NCBI GenBank assembly: GCA_013152715.1
Contig: JAADFU010000206.1
Span: forward strand, 1-40,859
Source: Calditrichota bacterium
GTDB taxonomy: Bacteria > Zhuqueibacterota > Zhuqueibacteria > Thermofontimicrobiales > Thermofontimicrobiaceae
DNA: 40,859 nucleotides
Reading direction: 5' to 3'
Shown here: positions 26,395-33,849 of the stretch, in pieces
How the letters are laid out: each line of letters begins with the position of its first letter
How positions within the stretch are numbered: position 1 is the stretch's first letter
Translations under genes and position numbers: made by a program
Notes under the pieces: model-generated
The model's database searches: none
The model's input: the letters and a program-made list of their open reading frames with translations, nothing else
Told to the model about the DNA's origin: nothing

Positions 26395-29016
26395 TTAGAA
26401 TTCAATTCTAAATCCGATTTGAACTCTCCTTCTATCTGATATGTAACGGGGATTAGCGTCATGCGCGTATGGCGTACCCGGATCGCCGTCATCATTCCAC
26501 TTCCCGGTCACTGAATAGACATAATTGATATTTCGGCGGTTAAGTAAATTGTAAATTTTTAAAAAGATTGTCTCTTTGAGATCAAAAAATCTAAAATATT
26601 TGTTCATTCTCAAATCAAAGTTCATGTACCAGGGCATACGCTCGGTATTCTTTTGTTCAGCCATAACTGTGTAGGGTCTGCCAGATTTAATAGCGCTTTT
26701 CAAACTGATTGCCCAATTTCGAGGCTTACTCACTAACACCAATGCGGAAAGATCGTGCGTTCTGTCCCAATTCGCCAGAAAGCTCCGGTACGCAATGGGA
26801 GCCGTCGATACTGTTTGAGCTGCCGTCAGGGGACTCGATGTACTTATGAGAGTTTGAGACAACGTGTAATTTATTCGCGCAGAGAAAGAATTGCTAAATC
26901 TTTTGTCTAAAGTGAGCTCAAGCCCTTTCGAATTACCAAAGTCAACATTGTCAAAATAGACATAACCGGCAGTTTGAATCCAGGTAACCCCAACAAGATC
27001 GGCTAATTCGCGATAGTAGGCGGTTACGTTTAATGAAACATTTTCCATGAGTTGTGTCTGCACACCTGCTTCGTAAGTTACTGATTTCTCTGGCCTAATG
27101 TTGGGATTAAAAATGGCAAGGCCGACATCCTGAAGATTGGGCCGATCGGGATATTGACCTTTTTCATTGATCCCGGAGAGCAAATCCACATAGCTGGGAA
27201 ATTGGTAGAAATGACCATAGGCAAAATGGAAAGCCGCTTTTTCGGAGATAGGAAAGGAAATGCCCAATCTCGGGCTGAATCTATTTTTCGGATTTGTCGG
27301 CCGCAGCGGTGTTTCCATGGGGCGCTCCGGATCTTCCATGTAGCGTTCGCCGATGCTCCATCTTTCCCAGCGAAAACCCAGGTTCAAAATCATTCCCAGA
27401 CTTTCAAATTCCATTTTATCCTGTAAAAAAGCAGCCCATTCAATGGGACGACTGTCCGAATATGCTTTGTGGGATTCAAACGTCTCCTTGATCAGTTCGC
27501 CTTGCTCATTAGCACCTTTTACAATTTGATCGACCGGCGTGTCCCATGCTAAATCCAACCGGTGAAACAGATCCATATATCTCAAATTGATTCCGCCTTT
27601 TAACAAATGAAGAGGGGTGACCTGGCTGGTGATGTTGAAATTCAACTGATAGGTATTCGTCGTATCTGCCCAGAAATCATTTCTGGCGCCAGAATAATAG
27701 AAACCATAAGTCGGTTCGCTTAATCTGGAGCCCATCACTATTCGTTGTTCGCGCGTCTTGTCTACACCCATCCAATAATCAATTCGTTGGTACGAAGCTG
27801 TTAAATCATAAAAAGTTTTGGGGTTTAATTGATGAGTAATTTTCAGCGTTAGGTCTAGTTCTTTCGTGTCGCTCCAGGGCATGCCATAGGGAAGATATTT
27901 GTAAGCATGATAGTATTTCACTTTTCTCACGCTGGACATGACAAAATCAGTCATTATTTTTAAAGCGGGCGTGACTTTCCAGGTCAATTTTTGTAGAGTA
28001 TGCCATTCATCTTTCCAATCAGCGGACACTTTTTTGCCCAGGGGGTTTCCGTTTTCATCTTCAAGCGGCAATTTCCCTTTGCTATCGGTCCAGCCTGGAA
28101 TGATATAAGCGTAAAAACGACCGTCGGTGGAGCGAATCTGAGCATTGCTATAAAATGTCAGGTTTTTGTAAAAGGGCATAGGGCCGCTGAAGGAGTATTC
28201 TCCCTGAAAAGTATTTCTATCGTACGCTTTAATGCCAAAATTATCTGTGTATCCGCTGACTCTCCCGCTGTAATTTTCTTTTCCTTCTTTAGTCACAAGA
28301 TTAATCACACCGGACATTTTTCCGCCATATTCAGCATTGAACGTACCTAAAATAGTCGAAATTTCATTTATTGTTGTACCGGATGAATTTTGTGCATAAC
28401 CGGCGCCGCCCCAGATCGGATTGTCTACTCTGACACCATCTACTAAAAAGACGGTCTCATTTTCTCTGCCGCCGCGGATGTGCAAGCCATCTCCCGGAGC
28501 ATCGCGAATGACGCCGGCGCGTTCGGTGAGCTCGATGGGCGAGACGCCAGCTTGAATTTCCAATAGTTGGGGCAGATTATCAATGGGCGCACTTTGAATA
28601 TCGTGATCCCCGAAAGTTTGCAGGCTGGATGTGAGGTCTTTCTGAATCGGGGGCCGCTCCGCGACGATCGTGACTTCCTGTCCTTCAAGGATAGTTTGTT
28701 TTAAACGGAAACTGACTCTCGTCGTAATATCTGAACTCACTTGAACGTTCGTTTGCGTCATTGTTTCATAGCCAATCATTGAAGCTTTGACTGAGTATAT
28801 TCCGGGTGGCACGTTGATGACGTAGTAATTACCCTGAATGTCTGTCGCTGCGCCCAGAGTTGTCCCTTCAATCATAATATTGACGCCTGGTAATGGATTG
28901 CCACTTTCCGCATCAACTACTTGACCAGAAATTTTTCCGGTGATTCCGGCTTGCGAAACTGCATTCCAGATGAAAAAAATTAGAATAGCCAATTTCACAA
29001 AAAGCTTGGATTGCAT
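26395..29016 (-). CDS. TonB-dependent receptor with carboxypeptidase-regulatory-like N-terminus
   Basis: An 873-residue outer-membrane transporter. After the signal peptide, residues 27-112 form a CarboxypepD_reg-like domain (GKISGQVVDAESGNPLPGVNI through MIGYETMT), then a plug domain with LHIRGGRENETVFLVDGVRVD around residues 175-200, then a beta-barrel of about 620 residues ending in an aromatic strand (VQIGFRIEF). It would import oligosaccharides or another bulky ligand using TonB energy. It lacks the size of classic SusC proteins (about 1000 residues) and no SusD gene follows. GAGGAG precedes the ATG. It is the first gene of the receptor half of the locus, divergent from a membrane-bound regulator. 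Confidence 0.92.
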   Translation of the reverse strand: MQSKLFVKLAILIFFIWNAVSQAGITGKISGQVVDAESGNPLPGVNIMIEGTTLGAATDIQGNYYVINVPPGIYSVKASMIGYETMTQTNVQVSSDITTRVSFRLKQTILEGQEVTIVAERPPIQKDLTSSLQTFGDHDIQSAPIDNLPQLLEIQAGVSPIELTERAGVIRDAPGDGLHIRGGRENETVFLVDGVRVDNPIWGGAGYAQNSSGTTINEISTILGTFNAEYGGKMSGVINLVTKEGKENYSGRVSGYTDNFGIKAYDRNTFQGEYSFSGPMPFYKNLTFYSNAQIRSTDGRFYAYIIPGWTDSKGKLPLEDENGNPLGKKVSADWKDEWHTLQKLTWKVTPALKIMTDFVMSSVRKVKYYHAYKYLPYGMPWSDTKELDLTLKITHQLNPKTFYDLTASYQRIDYWMGVDKTREQRIVMGSRLSEPTYGFYYSGARNDFWADTTNTYQLNFNITSQVTPLHLLKGGINLRYMDLFHRLDLAWDTPVDQIVKGANEQGELIKETFESHKAYSDSRPIEWAAFLQDKMEFESLGMILNLGFRWERWSIGERYMEDPERPMETPLRPTNPKNRFSPRLGISFPISEKAAFHFAYGHFYQFPSYVDLLSGINEKGQYPDRPNLQDVGLAIFNPNIRPEKSVTYEAGVQTQLMENVSLNVTAYYRELADLVGVTWIQTAGYVYFDNVDFGNSKGLELTLDKRFSNSFSARINYTLSQTLISTSSPLTAAQTVSTAPIAYRSFLANWDRTHDLSALVLVSKPRNWAISLKSAIKSGRPYTVMAEQKNTERMPWYMNFDLRMNKYFRFFDLKETIFLKIYNLLNRRNINYVYSVTGKWNDDGDPGTPYAHDANPRYISDRRRVQIGFRIEF

Positions 29017-29232
29017 TTTAGTCTCCTCTAAAAATTGAATGTATTTGCAAAAAAACAGGCAATTAGAAATTTTTTGCTTTATCAGAACTAAAGAGAAAGA
29101 TTTTGCAAGTCAGGGTATTCATAATTTACATCTGTGAATGGTTCTGGCGTAAATGTTTTTTGGGGAAGAACAGAAAAATAAATATTTCTTTGATCATTTG
29201 GTTTAATATAACACATATAATTTTTATTGCAA

Positions 29233-29262
29233 GGTAATTACCGTTAACAACGCGTTATTAAC
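29233..29262. promoter_or_regulatory. Two abutting palindromes in the divergent promoter region
   Basis: GGTAATTACC (29233-29242) is a perfect palindrome. It is directly followed by GTTAACAACGCGTTATTAAC (29243-29262), a 20-base palindrome with one mismatched pair. They end eight bases before the -35 hexamer at 29270. The rest of the 330-base gap (29017-29346) is AT-rich and I see nothing else certain in it; no promoter for the receptor gene stands out. Confidence 0.5.
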
Positions 29263-29269
29263 ATTCTCC

Positions 29270-29298
29270 TTGCATTTTAAATCAATTTGACTTATATT
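29270..29298 (+). promoter_or_regulatory. Promoter of the membrane-anchored regulator gene
   Basis: TTGCAT at 29270-29275 and TATATT at 29293-29298 are separated by 17 bases, which leaves about 40 bases to the start codon at 29347. The same hexamers and spacing occur before the TetR gene. Confidence 0.55.
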
Positions 29299-29346
29299 AT
29301 ATCAAATCTGTAACTTTTATTTGATAACCCCTACCAGAAAAAGTCG

Positions 29347-30558
29347 ATGATAAGCAAAATGAAAAAAAAAGCATCTATCGACAGGATCCTTCAAAGTGAA
29401 GAGTTCAAAGATTCCCCTACTTATAAAGAACTTCTTCAGTACCTGTACGAGTATTCTCTTACTGGCGCGCCTCCCAAGGAGTCAACGATTGCCGCTGAAT
29501 TTTTCAAAAGCAAAGATTTGAATACAGAAAGAGACGCTAAAGTCCGCGTCTATATGCACAATTTGCGAAAGAAATTAGATTCGTATTATCTTAATGAGGG
29601 AAAAGATGACAAAATAAAAATTACCATACCAAAGGGACATTATCTTCTGGAATTTGCGACCAGAGAACCGGCAAAACGCAAACGTCGGCTATTACAATTT
29701 ATCATTGCTAATGTTCTCATTGTGGGACTGTTGATAATTATAAATCTCATTTATTTGTCTCATCAAAAAAAGCAAGCGGCTGTTACCAATGGGGAATTGA
29801 TAAAAAATGATTTAATTTGGGGCGATTTTTTCAACAGCGATAAACAAACTTTGCTCGTCTTCGGGGATTATTTTTTGTATAAAGACACTGTGAGCGTTTC
29901 ACATTTTTTTATCAGAAACCCGCGTATCAATTCCCGTGAGGATTTTCAGAAATTTATCTTTGAAAATCCTGAATACAACAAGCGTTTCAATGAAGCTGAG
30001 CTGACATTCCTTGGGAAACATGCGGTTTGGTGTTTGGAGAAAATTCTTCGTTTGTACATTTTAACGAATCAAAAATTCAAACTGAAGCTGGCATCTCATC
30101 TTCAGTGGGAAGATTTTCAAAATAACAACATCATTTTTGTCGGCAGTTTTAAGACGTTGCGAATTATGAGAAATTACATGAAACAGGTAAATTTTCACTA
30201 TCGCGTCTTCCCCAATACGCTGTATTATTATGACAATCATCTGGATTCCACATTTGCTTACCATGCGCCGAGAGAATCACAGACTGGCCATGTGACAGAT
30301 TATGCGCTGGTAACTAAACTGCCCGGTCCGAAGGGGAATGTGATTATGACTTTTTCCTCGACTCACGATATTGGTCACATTTCCGTGGTACAGTCTTTTA
30401 CAAATAATTCATTTTTGCAAAAGATTGAACAAGAACACAAATTTGTGAAGAACAACGTGAAATTTTTTGAGGCCGTTTTTGAAGTCACAGGTTTTGAAAG
30501 AACAGGATTTCGATCAAGTTTGCTGCATTTTAATCGTATCTCGGCTGGGAATGAATAG
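29347..30558 (+). CDS. Membrane-anchored winged-helix regulator (ToxR-like layout)
   Basis: A 403-residue protein. Residues 15-105 resemble the winged-helix domain found at the N-terminus of many adenylate-cyclase-like and TPR regulators: a DSPTYKELLQYLYEYSL helix, ESTIAAEFFKSKDLN, VRVYMHNLRKKLDSYY, then the wing KIKITIPKGHYLLEF. A basic stretch (KRKRR) and one hydrophobic segment (about 115-138) follow, so the 265-residue C-terminal domain would be periplasmic; I do not recognise its family. This is the design of one-component membrane regulators such as ToxR and CadC. It is divergent from the TonB receptor gene, with palindromes between, so it probably senses a periplasmic signal and controls the locus. 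An internal ATG at residue 5 is an alternative start; neither has a strong ribosome-binding site. Confidence 0.75.
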   Translation: MISKMKKKASIDRILQSEEFKDSPTYKELLQYLYEYSLTGAPPKESTIAAEFFKSKDLNTERDAKVRVYMHNLRKKLDSYYLNEGKDDKIKITIPKGHYLLEFATREPAKRKRRLLQFIIANVLIVGLLIIINLIYLSHQKKQAAVTNGELIKNDLIWGDFFNSDKQTLLVFGDYFLYKDTVSVSHFFIRNPRINSREDFQKFIFENPEYNKRFNEAELTFLGKHAVWCLEKILRLYILTNQKFKLKLASHLQWEDFQNNNIIFVGSFKTLRIMRNYMKQVNFHYRVFPNTLYYYDNHLDSTFAYHAPRESQTGHVTDYALVTKLPGPKGNVIMTFSSTHDIGHISVVQSFTNNSFLQKIEQEHKFVKNNVKFFEAVFEVTGFERTGFRSSLLHFNRISAGNE

Positions 30559-30583
30559 ATTCAATTATAATTTTTTGGGGGAT

Positions 30584-30644
30584 TTTCGAGTTTTAAATGA
30601 GGAATTTGATAACAAATTGCCAACTCCGAACTTCGGACTCGAAA
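30584..30644. terminator. Nested inverted repeats between convergent genes
   Basis: TTTCGAGT (30584-30591) pairs with ACTCGAAA (30637-30644). The enclosed bases hold two smaller hairpins, 30603-30618 (AATTTG/CAAATT, loop ATAA) and 30625-30637 (TCCGA/TCGGA, loop ACT). The structure fills the gap between the stop of the regulator gene and the stop of the CLC gene and could end transcription from both sides. No long T runs flank it closely, so this is tentative. Confidence 0.35.
30621..30634. repeat. 14-base inverted repeat flanking the CLC gene (copy 1)
   Basis: CAACTCCGAACTTC here recurs exactly in reverse complement at 32763-32776, just upstream of the CLC start. Its core AACTCCGAA also forms part of the hairpin at 7266-7282. 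Confidence 0.45.
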
Positions 30645-30652
30645 CTTCATGG

Positions 30653-32749
30653 CTAAATTTTCTCAATATGTGAAATATCCTGAAACATGCTCACCTTGTT
30701 TTTGTGCCCCATGATCAAAATAGTATCTCCAAATTGAAAGCGATAATCAGGATTGGGGGTAATAATTTTTCTGTTCTCATGCAGGTCTGCGTCGTAATTT
30801 TGTTTGATGAGTATCACCTCGACGCCGAAGCGAGTCCGCAGATTCAATTCTTTCAAAGTTTTATTAACAAAATCGCCCGGCACCTCAATTTCACGCATGA
30901 CGTGCCCATCCGCGAGTTCGATCTGCTTGAATTTTTGCACGGAAGAAATATACCCGGCCACCGAAGTGACCATGTCCCGCTTGAGAATTTCTTTATTGTA
31001 AGCATCAATCACATCTTTTTTGTGCACGGTTCCGATGAGCCGTTTTTCATTTTCATTATTCACAATCGGCAGCTCGTCGGCGTTCAGCTCGCCAAAGGCT
31101 TTCATGATGACATCAAGCTTGTCGTCAGGGCTGAAATATTGAGTAATTGGATTCAATAAATCGTAAGCCACCAGAATCGAGTCCAGCACGTCGCCCTCGT
31201 TCATTATTTTGCGAATGTCGTGGATGGAGATGACGCCCAACAGGCGGGAGTCATTGTCCACAACGAAAAAATTAGCATGAGGGCTGTTGACGGTCAAATC
31301 GATCAATTTACGGCAAGGCGCATTGGGCAGCACTGTGTCAAAATCAGGCTTTGTCACCTTGGAAACCGGCAACGAATGGAGCACGTTAATTTCCTGCCCC
31401 TGAAAAAGATTGATTCCGCGCCGCGATAATTTCAGCGTGTAAATGGAATCTTTTTTTAGCCTTGTGGTGATTAAGACGCTGATGATGCAGGCGATCATAA
31501 GCGGGAGAATGATGTGGTAGTCGTTCGTCAGCTCGAAAATGATGAGAATGGAAGTGATCGGCGCGTGCATGGCGCCGGCGGCGACAGCTCCCATACCGAC
31601 GAGGGAGTAGGCGCCGGAACTGGCGGTCATCGTCGGAAACAGAGAATGGACTACCGACCCGACAAATCCGCCGAGGGTGGCGCCCAAAAAAAGTGACGGG
31701 GCAAAAATTCCGCCGGAGCCTCCGGAGCCGATGGTGATCGAAGTGGCGACAATTTTCAAAATCACCAACAATAGCAGCGACGTCCAGAGCAGTTTGCCGT
31801 TCAGCGCGAGACTGATGGTATCGTATCCCACGCCAAAAATATGGGGAAATCGAAGCGCGATGACGCCGATGATGAGGCCGCCGATGGCCGGCTTGAGGAA
31901 CGGCGGAATGCGCAGTTTTTCAAAAACATCTTCGCTTTTGTAAAGAATGTTGATGAACGCCAGCGCCACCAGAGCGGCGAGACCGCCTAAAATAACGTAG
32001 GGGATCATTTCGAAAACACTGACCAATTGATAGTGCGGAATATCAAAGGCGGAAAAATCTCCCAAAAAATGACGCGAAACAACGGTGGCGGCTACCGATG
32101 AGACAACAATGGGGCTGAATTGCGAAATCCCGAAATCGCTGAGGATGATTTCCATGGCGAACAGCGCGCCGGCGATGGGCGCATTGAAAGTACCGGCGAT
32201 GCCGGCGGCAGTGCCGCAAGCGACAAATGTTCGCAGTCGCGAGCCAGTGACTTTGAGAATCTGACCGAGGGAGGAGCCGATGGAAGAGCCAATTTGTACG
32301 ATGGGTCCCTCGCGTCCCGCGGAGCCGCCGGAGCCGATGCAGATTGCTGAAGCGATCACTTTTGCAATCATGACCCGCGGCCGAATTGCTCCGCCGCGCA
32401 GCACGATCGATTCCATGACTTCAGGCACGCCGTGGCCTTTGGCTTCGCGCGCAAAATAGAAAACAATAGGACCGACGATCAAACCGCCGAGCGCCGGAGC
32501 GATTAATTTGATGTACCAGGGGAGTTGTAAAACATAATCCAGAGAATACTGCCATGAGCCAAAAAAGATGCTTTGAAAAAAACGAATGGCAAAACGAAAA
32601 AAAATCGCGCCAAATCCGCCTAAAATGCCGATGAAAACCGCCACAATGACCATGAATGTATGTTCGTTCAGGCGGAGTCCGGTAATTTTAGCGAGCAAGC
32701 GCTGCCGCAGATCGAAAAAACTTGGTAGAACAGATGTTGTTTTTGGCAT
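30653..32749 (-). CDS. CLC-type chloride channel with CBS pair and TrkA-C domain
   Basis: A 698-residue inner-membrane protein. The CLC core (about residues 30-440) has GHGVPEV (105-111), GSGGSAGREGPIVQIGS (139-155, gating Glu147) and GSGGSGGIFAPSLFLGA. Two CBS domains follow (about 470-600), then a TrkA-C-like domain (FVNKTLKELNLRTRFGV to GDTILIMG) that may bind a nucleotide or ion as a regulator. The residue after Glu in LFAMEIILSDF, which aligns with the internal proton glutamate of the E. coli exchanger, is Ile, so a channel or uncoupled mode is possible. The ATG at 32749 has GAGGA seven bases upstream; an earlier ATG at 32782 falls in repeat sequence. Confidence 0.92.
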   Translation of the reverse strand: MPKTTSVLPSFFDLRQRLLAKITGLRLNEHTFMVIVAVFIGILGGFGAIFFRFAIRFFQSIFFGSWQYSLDYVLQLPWYIKLIAPALGGLIVGPIVFYFAREAKGHGVPEVMESIVLRGGAIRPRVMIAKVIASAICIGSGGSAGREGPIVQIGSSIGSSLGQILKVTGSRLRTFVACGTAAGIAGTFNAPIAGALFAMEIILSDFGISQFSPIVVSSVAATVVSRHFLGDFSAFDIPHYQLVSVFEMIPYVILGGLAALVALAFINILYKSEDVFEKLRIPPFLKPAIGGLIIGVIALRFPHIFGVGYDTISLALNGKLLWTSLLLLVILKIVATSITIGSGGSGGIFAPSLFLGATLGGFVGSVVHSLFPTMTASSGAYSLVGMGAVAAGAMHAPITSILIIFELTNDYHIILPLMIACIISVLITTRLKKDSIYTLKLSRRGINLFQGQEINVLHSLPVSKVTKPDFDTVLPNAPCRKLIDLTVNSPHANFFVVDNDSRLLGVISIHDIRKIMNEGDVLDSILVAYDLLNPITQYFSPDDKLDVIMKAFGELNADELPIVNNENEKRLIGTVHKKDVIDAYNKEILKRDMVTSVAGYISSVQKFKQIELADGHVMREIEVPGDFVNKTLKELNLRTRFGVEVILIKQNYDADLHENRKIITPNPDYRFQFGDTILIMGHKNKVSMFQDISHIEKI

Positions 32750-32762
32750 AGAAATTCCTCTG

Positions 32763-32776
32763 GAAGTTCGGAGTTG
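32763..32776. repeat. 14-base inverted repeat flanking the CLC gene (copy 2)
   Basis: GAAGTTCGGAGTTG, the exact reverse complement of 30621-30634, sits 14 bases upstream of the chosen CLC start. Confidence 0.45.
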
Positions 32777-32927
32777 TTTCATTTGTTGGCATCTCTAATG
32801 TATAAAAAAAAATCAAATAATCAAGGGGAAAATTGGATTTAATTCAATTTAATTTGCGGAACGATATGTCTCTCAGGATTAGCCGGAGGCCATTCCCAAT
32901 TGGATCAAAAGATTCATAATTTTCCAC

Positions 32928-32956
32928 TTGTATTTTTTAAGTCAATTTCATATTTT
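32928..32956 (+). promoter_or_regulatory. Promoter of the arsR-like operon
   Basis: TTGTAT at 32928-32933 and TATTTT at 32951-32956 with a 17-base spacer, 27 bases before the start codon. It is a variant of the TTGCAT/TATATT pattern seen elsewhere in the window. No clear ArsR dyad was found between it and the gene. Confidence 0.4.
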
Positions 32957-32983
32957 CCTAAATAACAAAATGGAAGGGAAGTA

Positions 32984-33355
32984 ATGCGCTCGGTAGTAAA
33001 AAAATTCAAAGCTCTTTCTGACCCGAACAGAATTCGCATACTAAAAATGCTTGAGCAAAAGCAATTAGCTGTCAGTGAGATTACTTTTGTTCTTGGCCTT
33101 TTAACATCGACGGTCTCCCAACACCTGTCGCTTTTACGGGATTGGGGATTCATTCAGGATGTCAAAGAGGGCAAGTGGGTGATTTATCATTTAGATAAAA
33201 AAGAGATGAATGAAAGTTGTCGAGAGCTCTTCTTTCTGGTCAGCCGCGGGACAGAGAATTTGAATGTCATTCATCAGGATGCTGAAAAATTGAAAAAGAC
33301 AAATCTGTTTGATTTATGCAAAGGACACGCAAAAGAGCAGAAAGGGATTTTATGA
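32984..33355 (+). CDS. ArsR-family winged-helix repressor
   Basis: A 123-residue regulator. The ArsR domain covers residues 3-75: LSDPNRIRILKML, then the recognition helix in TSTVSQHLSLLRDWGFI and the wing GKWVIYHLD. The metal-binding ELCVCDL of classic arsenic sensors reads QLAVSEI here, so the alpha-3 site is absent. Two cysteines remain outside it, Cys79 and Cys112, and might form another site. AAGGGAAG precedes the ATG. Its stop overlaps the start of the arsenate reductase gene (ATGA), so the pair is an operon. Confidence 0.9.
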   Translation: MRSVVKKFKALSDPNRIRILKMLEQKQLAVSEITFVLGLLTSTVSQHLSLLRDWGFIQDVKEGKWVIYHLDKKEMNESCRELFFLVSRGTENLNVIHQDAEKLKKTNLFDLCKGHAKEQKGIL

Positions 33356-33771
33356 TCAGTGTACTTATTCTCTGCACCGGAAATTCCTGCCGCAGCCAGA
33401 TGGCAGAAGGATTTTTGAAAGCAATGGCTCCGAAACTTGAAGTTTTTTCCGCCGGTACAGAGCCTGCGAGCCGGGTACATCCTTTTGCAATCAAGGTGAT
33501 GGAGGAAGAAGGCGTGGATATTTCGCAAAATGAGCCGAAGAATGTCAGTCACTATCTCAATCGTTCATTTGATTATGTGATTACTGTCTGCGACCATGCC
33601 AAAGAAACCTGCCCCGTCTTTTTAGGAGAAGTGAAAAATCGGCTCCACGTCGGATTTGAGGATCCGGCAGAAGCGACCGGCGCGGAAGAAGAAGTTTTAC
33701 AAGTATTTCGCCGCGTCCGGGATGAAATAAAAGCGGCGTTTGCAAAATTTTATCAAGAGAATCTAAAGTAG
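33352..33771 (+). CDS. arsC: Arsenate reductase, LMW-phosphatase fold, thioredoxin type
   Basis: A 139-residue cytoplasmic enzyme reducing arsenate to arsenite. The phosphate-binding loop is CTGNSCRS (residues 8-15, nucleophile Cys8, with Arg14). Cys80 and Cys87 in VCDHAKETCPVF match the second and third redox cysteines of Staphylococcus aureus ArsC, and GFEDPA supplies the catalytic Asp103. ATG 33352 overlaps the repressor stop and has AAAGGGA upstream, so I prefer it to an earlier in-frame ATG at 33316. No arsenite efflux pump (ArsB or Acr3) gene is nearby, so the product would need export by a pump encoded elsewhere. Confidence 0.9.
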   Translation: MISVLILCTGNSCRSQMAEGFLKAMAPKLEVFSAGTEPASRVHPFAIKVMEEEGVDISQNEPKNVSHYLNRSFDYVITVCDHAKETCPVFLGEVKNRLHVGFEDPAEATGAEEEVLQVFRRVRDEIKAAFAKFYQENLK

Positions 33772-33849
33772 GATTCAGATTAACATTTCATTGGTCAGGC
33801 GCGTTTTGTTGTTGAAAATTAATCGGAAATTTATGCGAAAAATAGCGCT

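Noticed and set aside
29243-29262. Operator of a LacI-family repressor
   Set aside because: The central CG fits that family, but no LacI-type gene is in the window, so I name it only as a dyad.
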